A stretch of 64,000 bases of DNA, taken from the NCBI RefSeq assembly GCF_008831285.2, contig NC_045144.1:7244176-7308175 (forward strand). The letters are read 5' to 3'. The stretch is from Nymphaea colorata (lineage: Eukaryota; Streptophyta; Magnoliopsida; Nymphaeales; Nymphaeaceae). Both the position numbers and the translations under genes were made by a program. Of the stretch, positions 15,516-26,098 are shown piece by piece. The notes beneath the pieces are model-generated. The model saw only the letters and a list, made by a program, of their open reading frames with translations, had not been told where the DNA came from and made no database searches. Within the stretch, counting starts at the first letter, position 1, and each line of letters opens with the position of its first letter.

Positions 15516-18387
15516 GTAGAGAGAGAGAGAGAGAACGAGAAAATTGGTCAACTTACAATTTCTAAACATTCCTTCACAAACTTAATATTATAGGCAACTG
15601 AAATATGATGGCTGGAAATCATGGAATTTCTAGACATCCCTTCACAAACCTAACATTGTAGATATGTTCATCATGGATTATTTGTTAAGACAGAAACATG
15701 AATTTCCTACAGCAAAAATATTTATGAGAATTCCAGGGCATTGATGAATGAATTATATGGAGCCAAATATTTTTTAAAAAATCAATCATGTGAATAATAT
15801 CCTTACATCTAATTTTGCAACAAAAGTAAATAAATAAGCCGTTAATAAGTTTTAGAGGTTATAAGTTCTTAATCTTGCTAACCCATTGCCCCTACCCTCC
15901 CCTCCCCAAAACACAACTCTAAAAATATATATTATATTTTTAGAGTTGTGTTTTATGGAGGGGAGGGGCAATGGGTTAGTAAGATTGAGAACTTATAACT
16001 ATATTTTTAAGGCCTGCTTGATGCACACGAAAAATTTAACATGGTAAATTTACCATGGTAAATTTTTCTGAAAAAATTTACAGGATGAAATTTCTCCCTC
16101 TTCCAATCTGAAGCCATGTTTGATGACAGGGTAGAATTTAACATGGTAAAATTAACCTTGTTTGATGCACAGGATAGTTTTTTGCAGGGTAAAATTAACC
16201 CTGTTTGGGCGCCATAAGGTTCAAATAAGATAATAAAATCAAAGCTTTATTACCATCTCAATGGCCCAAAATGTCGACCATGCTCTGTGAATTGAAACAG
16301 CTGGAGAGAAGGCATGATGCAGTGACCCAAAAACCTCACCTCATCGGGTCGCCGAGCTCATTCCCTCGCACACAGGGCTCTCGTCGAAGTTCTTCGTTGG
16401 AATCCTGTCGGGCAGGTTCTTCTTCACGCGGAGCAGGGAAAGAAGTCAAGAACAGTGGGGAACGTTGAGGAGGTTCTTCCGTCGACTACGAGGGAGGAGG
16501 AGACAGCAAGGTGTAGCGAGAGAGAAGAGGGGAAAAGAGGGGCATTCACGGGAAAAGAGGGGAGAAATTGAGAGCCCTAACGGCTCTCAATTTTGTCTCT
16601 GCCAAAAAGTCGGTCCCGTGAAGACCGACTTTTTCACGGGCGAAATTTCACCCAATGGCAAAGTAAATTTCAGGTGAAATTTATGTGCATTTGTTGCGAA
16701 GAATGGTGAACGGGTGAAATTTCACCCTCCCATACGTTTTTCAACTGATGCACAGGATTTTTCCTGTGCATCAAACGGGCCCTTGGAGTTGTGTTTTGGG
16801 GAGGGGAGGGGCAAAGGGTTAGTACTTAGTGAGATTAAGAACTTATAACCTCTAAAACTTATTAACGGCTTATTTATTTACTTTTGTTGCAAAATTAGAT
16901 GTAAGGATATTATTCACATGATTGATTTTTTAAAAAATATTTGGCTCCATATAATTCATTCATCAATGCCCTGGAATTCTCATAAATATATATCAGAAGC
17001 ACACAAAATCTTTTGAAAATTAAGTCCAGACTGGCAAAAGATTCTTGCATCAGTTAACAAAAATGCCTCATTAAACTTTGTATTTGCTATTGCTAAGAAA
17101 GCAATAATCTAAATAAGAACCAGCCACATTACAATTAGGAATACTAGATTATCTAACAGTGTGGCTGCCCATAGAGGATAAATATATCATGTGTACAAGT
17201 AATACGGTATACATACAACATATGAACTCCCTAATTTTCCACATATATCACAAGAACTACAAAAACCAAGTTCCTATTGAGCATACAAGCAAGTGCATCA
17301 TCTGAAAAATTATCTAAAGAGCCAATATGCATAAAGGATAATGTATTTCAGTAATTGGATCACCTACCAAAAAAATAAAAAAACAATCGAGATTGATAGA
17401 TAATTGCTTCATTAAAACCACTTAAAATCCCTCCAAGCAGAAAGAAGGGCATAAAACGTACATGATATACAATATTATTTGGTGTTTGTGTCATAGAGAG
17501 AGAATATGTGTGTGTGTGCACGTGAAATGTGCAAAACATATCTGAACTCCATCTTGATTGCCCTCCTAGGGCTTCTTAAGCAAAGATATTAAGAAACTGT
17601 GCAATAAGCAAGAACATATTTTCTTTGAAAAAATAATCTCACAAAACATACTTGAACTTTGCCATTGAGTTCTCCACCAAAGCATGATGGCATACAACGA
17701 AAGCAATAGAGAAGTTCCAGCCATGATAACTGCCAGCCCAATTACGTGCCGATCCAAAATTGCAACCAACCAGATTCCCCAAGCAACCAGCACTAAAACA
17801 GGTGAAACCACAATTGTCCATGCAGAAAGTGACAAAATTCCACACAAGGCACTCAATTGAGGACCATACAGCACTTCAGGCCATTTTCTAGCAAAAACCC
17901 AGCTGCAGAGGCAAATGAAGAAGGTTAAAGTTCGCTAAAAACTAACTTTAACAAGAGATGATATCCCAGACAAATCGATAAATAAAAAAGTTAGAGGGGA
18001 AAAGGATAGGCTCATCATGCACAATAAAAAATTAACTAGATACCATTACAATTGTTAAAGAAAATTCATACTGTATATGCTCACATACAGATACCACATT
18101 TATGAAGACATACCACCACATCCTCATGACTAGTCAACACATGCACACAGATGCAAGGTCTCAAAATGTGCATGCCCATTCAAAATCACAACATGCAAAG
18201 AAACTGTTGAACTTAGAATTTTAGAGAAGGAGAAAATAACATCATCCCTGCACAAATAAATTATAGTACAATGTTTTCTATTACCAGACCATTTTGGAGA
18301 GAAAAAAAGAAAGTTGGAAAGAGTTGCATGATTCTAATTCAACAAGATCAAGTCCTCAAGTGGAGGAATGCTGACAATTATGATAGC

Positions 18388-18481
<94 letters not shown>

Positions 18482-20738
18482 CTCAAATGCCTAGCCAGTA
18501 ACCCGAAAAAACTATCTTTTAATTGTTAAACCCTACAATTTTGAATTTATGTTGTTTTTCTTAACATTAAGGTGGAATTTTTTCAAAACCTCCGCTTTGA
18601 ATTTCTTTTTCCAATTTTCTTTTCACCACTCTTCATTTTTTTCCACCTTTTTCTGTTCAGTATGACAGCCTGCACCCCAACTAGGCACGACCTATGCCCC
18701 AATGGGCCATTCATAAATCTGCCACCTAGGTCTAGCTAATGCTTTTAAGTTTTAACTGCATAGATATGTCCAATGTTGTAAATCTCAGCTTCCAACTAGA
18801 AAAACAAGCTCAGTTGCATTGTCCCGTTGTGGGTCTGGGCCCATGTAATTTACATTGGGTAGTTTTTCTTTCGGTGGGACAACTTTTAGAATATTTAAAA
18901 GCCATCATTTAGACATGCAATATGTTCCTTTGTTTTTTTGGATTTGGACTCTCTCTCTCACACACACACATGCAACTGGAGCTTCTGGATCTACTTAAAT
19001 ATCGGTTTATGATCAATGTTTACTTAAATTTCAGTTTATGGTCAAGCAATGTGATGTGCAGTGGGTGAACTAAGTAACTTATTTGACTCATAATGACATT
19101 TTATGCCTTTTATACTTTTATTACTTTAAATATTCCAGTCTTAAGCACCCTTACTGATTTTATTTTAGTCAACTGTAATGCCTTGACTGACCTGTGTCAA
19201 GTGTTTTAACAGACTTAAAATATAAACAAGGATAGTAGGATTATTTTACACGATAAATGAAATAGAAAGGAAAATTGCATTTAAAATATAAATAAATAGT
19301 AGCAAATCAAAAAAATGTGAAAACATTCAGATGTAATATTGATAATATCATAGTTTAATGAAACTTTGAACATATCATTATTCAATGCTGAAGTTAGCTG
19401 GCTCTAAATCATGACAATATTGTCACATCTTTGAAACCATCATGAGCATTGGAGAGTATGATGCAAACACATAACTTGGGTAGGGAAGCAAATACCGCAA
19501 CCCCTGTGTTTATTGTTAACCTAAAGCATTTTCATTGCCTTCTACGATTACCCTAAACGTGATCCAATATGTATCATGCCCAAAAGCATGAAAAATTTAT
19601 TTGAGTCAAATACCATTGACATACATTTGCCCAAAAGACAGCTGGTTCGTGCATAATATTAGCGATATGCACCAATGGCAATGAGATAACAGGGAAGACT
19701 TACGGCTCACAAACCTGACTTGCTAAACAAACACAGGTAATGCACATCCGAATGGCAATTAATGCCATGTATCTTTTGTATATGATGGTATCTGACACCC
19801 TTTCTACCATCTATTCTCCCTACACAAACATACCACTAAGCGGTCCAAACTGATAAGTCACTAATCTAGTCGTCAATCAATTTCATACAAAGGATGTGCA
19901 ATAGTACTTGTTTGAGGAGACGGAATATCTGAGTGGACCAACTTGCCAATCAGGTATTCTCAACTCTCAAGTAATACATATCTACCTGGAATGACCTGCC
20001 TATATCAGATCTAACTATTTCCTGTACAATACACTGATCCGAACATTTGAAAGTGACCACATTTGAAATCTGATGCATATGTACACGGACGAAATTTCTG
20101 CCAGCAGCAATACAACAAAGGCGGGAAAAGTATACTGGCAAAAATGGGCCATGCAGTGCAACTAGTGCTTCAAGAAAGCAGAAAAACTATTTGGGACCAT
20201 CACTAGATCGGGCCAAACAACCGATGATCATTCATAGGAGGACATAAACATATATAAGCTCAGCAGTTTCACAGTAAAATAACAAAGTGATCAGCAGGAT
20301 GATTCTTTTCCCATAGACAACATAGAAAAGCAGCGACCAAGACTAAGAACTGAAGCGCTTTTTGCCGACAAGCCATAAATAGAAACTGATCCAGATAACC
20401 AAATTCTCATATTTCATCCTATTAGCTTGCAGGAATAATTCTAGATCCGGAGGCTGTGCATTGTCCCGCGTCATAATACTGCTTGAAGATCAATAAAACG
20501 AGCACTTCCACCGAATGCAACTAAGCATCAACATCGCATGCCCGTCTACCGAATCGGAAAATGAGGCCCGTCACAAAGAGATTAAAACCAAGAGAAGTCC
20601 ACATTTTATTTACCTGTATATTCGCCATGGCCTCCAATTCACGGCCCAAAGGATGGCAACAGAAAACGAGGTAAGGAACGCAAACAGCGACCCACTGACG
20701 GCGCAAGCGACCACGACGCTATGCTCGCCCCCAGCCAT
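397..20738 (-). CDS. DEK1: DEK1, plant membrane calpain (5' part, 21 exons, truncated at left edge)
   Basis: DEK1 is the single plant calpain-type cysteine protease. It has a large multi-pass plasma-membrane domain and a cytosolic calpain, and it acts in aleurone/epidermal cell fate. Exons seen (minus strand, 5' to 3'): 20614-20738, 17652-17902, 14679-14861, 14419-14554, 13142-13272, 12933-13047, 11782-12814, 11571-11681, 10728-10786, 9067-9226, 5366-5639, 5125-5275, 4505-4616, 4207-4372, 3983-4053, 3788-3879, 3445-3607, 2746-2817, 1011-1388, 807-922, 397-694. They total 4197 nt (1399 codons), and all phases agree. The start ATG (20736-20738) opens MAGGEHSVVV and leads into the family signature AILWAVNWRPWRIY. 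The last exon ends at ...ARRAQQ with a GT donor. The LG3-like and protease domains are outside the window. A possible acceptor (GCAG) lies at positions 5-8, but I cannot confirm the next exon from three bases. Intron 4 has a GC donor. Identification is secure from long stretches matching the known DEK1 family. Confidence 0.96.
1800..2240. mobile_element. Inverted-repeat element in DEK1 intron 18 (MITE-like)
   Basis: The left end near 1807-1830 (GTGTCAGTTTCGGCC...) resembles the reverse complement of the right end near 2216-2236 (GTGTCAGTGTCCGACATGCC). A purine-rich GA stretch (2033-2160) lies just inside the right end. The open frames here have no recognisable product. A related GTGTC/GACAC-rich element appears in TAF1 intron 3 at about 57360-57990. 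No clear target-site duplication was seen. Confidence 0.35.
2746..11681 (-). other. DEK1: DEK1 exons 8-18: second block of membrane segments
   Basis: Residues 659-1135, eleven exons of 59-274 nt. Landmarks in order: FEFGFSVLLLSPVVCS (exon 8), YGFIAWLLSTCVGLLLSF (exon 9), SSVLLGLALTVPLMVACLSI (exon 10), LGAIVSAKPLDELGYTGW and LGWAMTSILALLVTGVLPIV (exon 11), SFCGASYLEVVNSRVDRMP (exon 12), WKDDDWRVSRGVYVF (exon 13), IGVIQHWASNNFYLTRTQM (exon 14), GASVGYFSFLFLLAGRALT (exon 15), SPPVVVYSPRVLPVYVYDAH (exon 16) and YPPFAGAAVSAITLVVSFGF (exon 17). All match the DEK1 transmembrane region with family spacing. Exon 18 (72 nt) starts the cytosolic side (MMEDAMHFLGKETLVQTIAR). Intron 10 (5640-9066) is 3.4 kb and contains the GC-rich insertion. 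Confidence 0.93.
6480..8545. mobile_element. GC-rich insertion in DEK1 intron 10, probable degraded mobile element
   Basis: About 2 kb of distinctly GC-rich DNA sits in an otherwise AT-rich intron. Positions 6540-7290 are the richest. Positions 7290-7500 resemble the terminal part of a retroelement or transcript 3' region, with a short inverted repeat (TCAAGCTTATAAGCTTGA, 7447-7464) and a T-rich tail. Positions 7500-8540 are GC-rich again. Several open frames cross it (for example 6553-7149 on the plus strand), but none has a recognisable domain. The edges carry a weak inverted pair (TAATGTTGCC near 6472-6481 and GGCAACATCA near 8512-8521). No reverse transcriptase or transposase was recognised, so the class is unknown. 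Confidence 0.4.
11782..12814 (-). other. DEK1: DEK1 exon 7: hydrophilic loop between membrane blocks
   Basis: This is the largest exon, 1033 nt, residues about 314-658. It starts with a membrane segment (YLGHCISYAVVASVLLGAAV) and then a Ser-rich loop (NSSSSSSEGCGSSAKRSSS). Next comes a poorly conserved stretch with many Asn, Gly and Cys residues. A conserved block contains short repeats of the type LQDKGLDPNFAVMLKEKGLDP. The exon ends in a new membrane segment (AWVVFSFIFILETVVVAKF). In DEK1 this loop separates the first and second groups of membrane spans and is usually drawn as extracellular. The donor follows AVHEQ at position 11782. Confidence 0.94.
15477..15534. repeat. (AT)n plus (GA)n microsatellite, DEK1 intron 2
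   Basis: An uninterrupted AT dinucleotide run is followed immediately by a GA run. Confidence 0.9.
15718..16990. mobile_element. Foldback (long inverted-repeat) element in DEK1 intron 2
   Basis: A left arm at about 15718-15922 and a right arm at about 16793-16990 are near-perfect reverse complements over some 200 bp. Both contain the (A/T)GGAGGGGAGGGGCAA motif or its complement and the same sequence around GAATTCCAGGGCATTGATGA. A partial extra copy of the right arm's inner end lies at 15941-16002, directly beside the left arm, so this piece can form a tight local hairpin. A second element (16011-16792) lies between that partial copy and the full right arm. Confidence 0.7.
16011..16792. mobile_element. 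Nested TIR element inside the foldback element
   Basis: The ends read AAGGCCTGCTTGATGCACAC at the left and, reverse-complemented, AAGGGCCCGTTTGATGCACA at the right, a terminal inverted repeat of about 25 bp. Inside are further copies of the subterminal words TTTGATGCACAGGAT and ATGGTAAAATTAACC (16060-16210), plus a GC-rich core (16330-16640) with no recognised protein. The terminal GGGCC(C/T)GTTTGATGCAC sequence is of the kind seen in non-autonomous plant DNA transposons. No transposase is present. It is flanked by ~65 bp direct repeats that belong to the host foldback arm. Confidence 0.55.
18391..18480. repeat. (CT)n(GT)n compound microsatellite, DEK1 intron 1
   Basis: About 60 bp of CT repeats pass directly into about 30 bp of GT repeats. 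Confidence 0.95.
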
Positions 20739-21480
20739 CCTACAAAGCCTCCAGAGCCCCAACCCCACAACCCATGCCCCAATACAGATTCACACAGTCA
20801 AAGCAAGACTCCAATGCTCGAACCACAGCCCCCAATGAGCACTAAACGCGCAACCAAGCAGGTCCCTTCTCTTCAACGCTTCACCAACCCCACCCCCGCA
20901 AGCACCAAGCTCGCTCTAAACCCTAGCGAGCTCCAAAAAGAACCACAGCAAGAACACTCCGCCACCAGCAAAGAAGGCCTCCCCCGCCACCACGCCACAC
21001 CGCCTAGCAAAATGCCTCGCTCAGGCCTCCAATCGACGGCTGCCGAGCCCCATGGCCCTCTGTTCTAGGGTTTCCCGCAAAGGGGAAGCTCGGAAAATCC
21101 GCGATGCCGGGAAGAGGGAAGCCGACGCAGCCTTAGGGTTTCCGATTTCTAGGGCTCGAAAAGCACCAAAACGAAGTGGAAGGCGAAGAGGAGGAGGGAG
21201 AAGAAGAAGGAAGAGATGGAGAATGGGAGATAGGAGCCACTAGCGACACTCTCAGCGAGGGTTTTCTAGAGAGAGAAAGTGACGAAGAGAGAGAGAGAGG
21301 GGGGGGAGGGGGAGTGAAAAACGGGGAGAGAGGAACAAAATCTCGGCGAGGAAATGATAAATGTGGGGCTCTGGAAAACCTTTGGATAATAAATATGAGG
21401 GGATTTTTGTTTCTGGAAAAGAAAAAATATTTTTCTCTCTCTCTCTCTTCAACTGGCACTCGCTCTGGTTATACTTGAGC
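20739..21480 (-). promoter_or_regulatory. DEK1: DEK1 5' leader and probable core promoter
   Basis: This stretch is GC-richer than its surroundings. It lies directly upstream of the DEK1 ATG and contains no other supportable gene. Two short GA/CT microsatellites (about 21283-21300 and 21437-21450) sit where pyrimidine patches are common in plant core promoters. No convincing TATA box or transcription start can be assigned by eye. Two short upstream ORFs on the minus strand (20740-20775 and 21021-21053) would lie in the leader if transcription starts upstream of about 21.06 kb and no leader intron removes them. Confidence 0.5.
20740..20775 (-). promoter_or_regulatory. Upstream ORF ending 1 nt before the DEK1 start codon
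   Basis: Reading the minus strand, an ATG at 20773-20775 opens an 11-codon frame (MGCGVGALEAL). Its TAG stop occupies 20740-20742, one base before the DEK1 ATG at 20736-20738. Such spacing usually makes main-ORF translation depend on leaky scanning or very short-range reinitiation. Whether the leader includes this segment is inferred. Confidence 0.55.
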
Positions 21481-22310
21481 ATTATTAAGTGAAGTAATTT
21501 TATGTTCCCAAAATGCCCACCTTTTTTTCTCTTAACGGACGGTCGTGGGGCTTGTTCTTACAACCGTGGTCGCCAAAGACCTTCCTCCCCTTTGACCTTT
21601 CGTTTCGAAAATTTTTCACGAGAAGCACATCTTTTTATCATAATCTCAGAATGGACCCTTGAGTTCATGTATTTAGCCAATGGAGGCTGGGTTTCCATTT
21701 ATACGATAACGTCGAAGCTTACATTTTTTTAATTGAAGATTATATTTTACTATATTTCAAACGGCTAAAGGAATATTTCATTTTAATAAGTACCAGACAT
21801 GATTTGAGTGTTTGAAGTAATGCTCTATTATGTTTCTTTGGGCTTAGACATCCACCTTTTTCTTTTTGCAACACAGAAAGTTAATGTCCTCAAAGTTTTT
21901 TCTTTTTGCAACACAGAAAGTTAATGTCTTGAAAGTTTAAAAAAGCGACTGACGGCCTATTAGCCTTTATCCCATTCATTGTACCAACCCTCTTAAAGAT
22001 TTTAATTAACTATATTGCCGACCATAAATTTAAAAAGCATTATCATGGCCAAAAGTTAGTTCGCTCAAAGATTTGCGGATTCCATGATGTGAGGTTTATA
22101 ATCTTTGAATGGATGATCTAAAATCTTTGAATCTAGGATCTTGAATCACTTTGGATTTAAAATATCATAAGCTCAAACACACCCTAAAACTTAAACTCCT
22201 CCTACCTACTTATGAATTGCTTTTATGCAAAACACATGCATCTAGCATCCAGTGTTTGTCTCACTTGCCCTCTGAGAAAATGTTTGGAATTACAAAATAA
22301 AACTAAGGAG
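21480..22310. other. Intergenic, no gene seen
   Basis: AT-rich sequence with no supportable coding region. It contains a 40 bp tandem duplication at about 21857-21937 (TTCTTTTTGCAACACAGAAA twice). Confidence 0.5.
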
Positions 22311-22315
22311 AGTTT

Positions 22316-22632
22316 ATATCACAAAAAACGAGTCCTATTAAAAAAATACGTGTATAATATGGCAAAACACAGTCAGTCGTATAATACTCGTTTTATTCTT
22401 TTTTTTTAAAAAACGTTAAAAATATAAAACACATAATTATACGCGTATATACCCATTTTTTGTGTTTTTCATATTTTTAATTTTTATTATTTTTAGGATT
22501 TATTAAATGTTTTAATTTTTAAAAAATTTTGCCAAGATTTTTCCGTTTTATTCCTAAGATATACAACTTTGTCATATTGTACCCGTCTTTTTTCTCACCG
22601 TATAATACTCGTACACATTTTCTGTGATAACT
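22316..22632. mobile_element. TIR element, family TCACAAAA, copy A
   Basis: The left end (TATATCACAAAAAACGAGT) and the reverse complement of the right end (TTATCACAGAAAATGTGTAC, then GAGTATTATACGG) match. The interior is AT-rich and non-coding. The right terminus matches the left terminus of copy C at 47130 over about 35 positions with a few differences. Together with copy B at 33610 this makes a small dispersed family. Confidence 0.5.
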
Positions 22633-23105
22633 GACCTTAAACTAAGGATCTTTCAAAACAAATCTTATCAGCGTCATTGGAGTCAAACAAGGGCTCAAAC
22701 TCTTGAGATTCCTGAATTCAAAATGCAACTCTTGATCTATATATTTCATTTCAAACAAGGGATTTAATATCTCTCAAAAAAAAAAAAAAAACACTAAACA
22801 CTGAATTTTTACTACCTCAGATTTTAAGCCCCACTCAACCAAAGCCCCTCTTAATAGAAGTACTCATTGTGTACGCAAAGTGGACCTTTGGTTGGTGGGC
22901 TTACTCGAACTTAGGTAATGCTTTTTCTTGTCACGTCATAAATAGACTCATGCAAGTCATGAGTTGGAAAGAAACAAAAAAAAAAAAAAACACATGGTTG
23001 GCATTACTAAAGAATAAGAGCCATTGAACGAATTCATTTCCATTTTCTTCTCCTTTAGCCTTTTATATCTCAGAGCTTACTAGCTAGCAGAATTTAAATG
23101 ATGCA

Positions 23106-23420
23106 GTTAATGGTAAAAAAAATTTGATTATATATTTAACCTGTAATTACTTTTTTAAGTGTTTAAGAAGTAGATAACTTAAAAGCACGCAATTTCATCC
23201 ATTTCTTAATCAAGCAGCAAGAGCCAAAGTTTGATCATTAGCAAACATAAATTATGTTTATAATGCGTCCAGTCAATGGTAAGAATATCTTTGATTATAT
23301 ATTTAACGTATAATAACATTTTTTTAAGTGTTTAAGAAGTAGATAACTTAAAACCACATAATTTAAACCATTCGTCAACCAAACAGCATGAGCTAAAGTT
23401 TGATCATTATAAAATATGAA
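23106..23420. repeat. Tandem duplication, unit about 168 bp
   Basis: Two diverged copies (about 23106-23255 and 23274-23420) share long blocks, including TTTTTTAAGTGTTTAAGAAG, then TAGATAACTTAAAA and AAAGTTTGATCATTA. Non-coding. Confidence 0.75.
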
Positions 23421-24109
23421 GGATATTTATACATTTATGGGAAATTTAGTTTTTGTAGTTTATGGTTATGGCATAACATATTCAATGTAGCAACATTTTA
23501 TATCTAGACATGAAATCATATGGTAGTTCAATATGAAGTGCTTGAAGCCAGTAGACAAAGGTACATGTGGGCATATGTGGGCAATTGCAATTGCCCATGC
23601 AGACCCACATATAAATTACTTATTTATATATTAATGCTTTATAATCAAGGCTGCAGCATAACTGGTCGACTTGAGTTCCGTATTGATAATGCATCATTAG
23701 TTCGATTATTGTGGGTACTATTTTTCTGAACTGTAAATATTGTTTGCACGACACTCGAGTTGAATGGTTCCGTGAGTTGCTATTTGAAGTCAATATATAT
23801 TGTATGTGTGATTGAAATTCATACTTTAAGTTATGGTTGAATTTTGAAGAAGGCTTGTACAACTTTCATTATGTTTATTTTATTTTTTTAACTATATAGT
23901 ACCTATAATACCAAATAATTTTATATCTCCTGCGGTCATTGTCTATAGTTCGTGCAAGAAAAAAGTACACAAAGTTTTAATGGCATTAAGTTTTCAAGGG
24001 AGTAAAATGGTATGCTAATATCTAGTGAGAGGAGAATAAAAGAGGGAATAGCAATCTTGTGCACTAGGTGCATGGGTTTAATTCATCCTACCACATAAAA
24101 AATGTCATT

Positions 24110-24245
24110 TAGGCCTTGTTTGATCCACAAGGATTTTACTGTGTATAGGAGAAACTTACTGTTTCTGTACGACTTTTTACTTTCAAATCAAACACAAGAA
24201 AAATTATCCTGTTAAAATAGATTTTTTTGCATAGTAAATTTACAT
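24110..24245. mobile_element. Fragment resembling the nested TIR element of DEK1 intron 2
   Basis: TTAGGCCTTGTTTGATCCAC near 24111-24130 resembles the terminus AAGGCCTGCTTGATGCAC at 16011 and is likewise followed by AAAATTTACC-like subterminal words. Only one end is recognisable. Confidence 0.3.
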
Positions 24246-24614
24246 GGATGCATGCAAATGTTCAAAACCATATAATTGAAACAAAAAAAAAAACTCATGA
24301 AATTTCCAATTTGGTATTGTTCATCTTTCATGAGTTGGCAAATCTATAATAACTAAACATGAATACTTTATAAAAATTGATCTGTACGTCGGATTTTTCG
24401 TCATTTTTGTTTTAAATTTTCATAGTTTCAGATGCTATGAACATATCCACATGGTAAAATTCACTGAAAGTATTTTTCATTTTGAAATTATCTAGAATTA
24501 TTGCCATCCCATTTTTTTTTTCTTCTTGTTCTCTATTCACAATCATTCATTTGCTTCACCCCGAGATTAATGGATCTCAGATTTAACTAATTTTTTTATA
24601 CATACATACTATGC

Positions 24615-24697
24615 GCTTATATATATATACATATTATATATATATATATTATATGTATATATATATATATATATATTATATGTATATATATATATCA
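24615..24697. repeat. AT-rich microsatellite block
   Basis: Alternating TATATA and ATTATATGTATATA units. The surrounding 23.4-26.0 kb shows no gene. A further (TA)n tract is at about 25446-25476. Confidence 0.85.
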
Positions 24698-25441
24698 ATC
24701 AGTAGAGAAGCTGGTCATCTTACTCTCTCTCTTCTTACCGTCTTTTTTCTTCATTAATATTTTGTACTCTACAATCATTTTCTTCCCCCCAGGTAAGACA
24801 ATTAGATGCTTATATATAATTTATATTATTTCATAACATATTCACAATATCTGCATATATATTTATGTATATATTATATATAAACTTTTTATTAAAATCC
24901 ATATAAAATTGGATTATACACCAAAAAAATCCTTTTTTCCCTTTTGGAGCACTACTTTTTTTTTCCAAAGCAAGTAGATCTCATTCAAATTTTAAAAGTG
25001 AGCACAGTACTGGCACGTTGAACAAAATCATACTTGTCATATTCATGAACGAGTTTTGCATTTAGACGTTTTACCTTTGAAAAATTGCATTATTAAGTCT
25101 AAATCCCTGTTATACATTATTTGTCAAAAGAAGTTTTATGGATCAAATCAAGTAATTCAAAAAACAGTTCCAGTGATTTGCTATTTACGGGAAAGAGAGA
25201 GGAGTTAATTACGCAAGATTCATCTATCAGATGAACAGGGAGGAAACAAAATGCTATAGAATTAGGGTAGCAAATGAATAATTCCAAATTGTTTGTGAAA
25301 CAGCAAGCAATATAAGATTTATTGATTTCTCTTTCTAGGTTTGGAATACACTGCATGATAGGGCCGCGTGTTTAATCACATCCACTCGATGCATTATATC
25401 GGCTAACCAAGATTAGATGGACCTCAAGATGACCTAAGGAC

Positions 25442-25477
<36 letters not shown>

Positions 25478-26044
25478 CTATAAAACTAATGGGCACTAGT
25501 ATGCACTAAGTTTGAGCCGACATGATAGACTATTGAGAAAAAAATAATAAGAGAATGGTGCTAACTATGACTACCCATCCATCATAATTTATGATAGATC
25601 ATATGGTTTTCATGAGTTTAGGTAACTTTGGCTATATACCTATTCCTTTATTTTTTTACAGTAACATAATAGATGTTTAAGAGAAAAACAAAGAGAAAAA
25701 GTAGCTCAACCATCCATGTGTTGGATAGTAGCGAATAGCCCTATCCATTTATCTCTTTAACTACAAGGGGGGCTCACTTGCAGTTACCAGAAGATTCTCT
25801 CTGCAAATCTCTTACACCTCGTAACCATTCGGTGGGCGTTGGGATAACCTATGAGGCGACATTATAGCGATTCTCTGATCTAGGGTTATATGTTGATCAC
25901 TCTAATCGGAACCTCATAGAAGCGAACATATAAATCTACATTTCTTCTTCTTCCTCCTCTCCTTCATCAAGGGTCGCGGTTGTTGTTGCATTGATGCTCA
26001 TCTGGGGACTAAGAGCTGATCAAAGGTGTCGGTCCGCTGCAAAG

Positions 26045-26047
<3 letters not shown>

Positions 26048-26096
<49 letters not shown>
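26048..26096. repeat. (TA)n microsatellite
   Basis: A perfect run of about 24 TA units. Confidence 0.95.

Positions 26097-26098
<2 letters not shown>

Larger units (their letters stand above)
12815..20738 (-). other. DEK1: DEK1 exons 1-6: first block of membrane segments
   Basis: Residues 1-313. Exon 1 carries the first hydrophobic segment (about residues 8-34). Exon 2 gives three more hydrophobic stretches, with ILSLSAWTIVVSPVLV and LAVIMAGTSLLLSLYAIML as landmarks. Exon 3 has AVAILLLLAVALLCAYEF and FFFGVSAIALAINMLFICRM. Exon 4 is the hydrophilic GLDVDEYVRRSYKFAYSD loop. Exons 5-6 add LGLLYAGSLIVLFVYSILYG and FVAGTSRVFLICFGVHYW. Intron sizes run from 94 bp to about 2.8 kb. Introns 1 (17903-20613) and 2 (14862-17651) are the largest and hold microsatellites and an inverted-repeat element. 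Intron 4 (13273-14418) begins with GC, not GT. Confidence 0.93.

Noticed and set aside
20515-21478. Several plus-strand frames of 60-115 codons over the DEK1 5' end
   Set aside because: They overlap DEK1 exon 1 and its GC-rich leader. No recognisable product.
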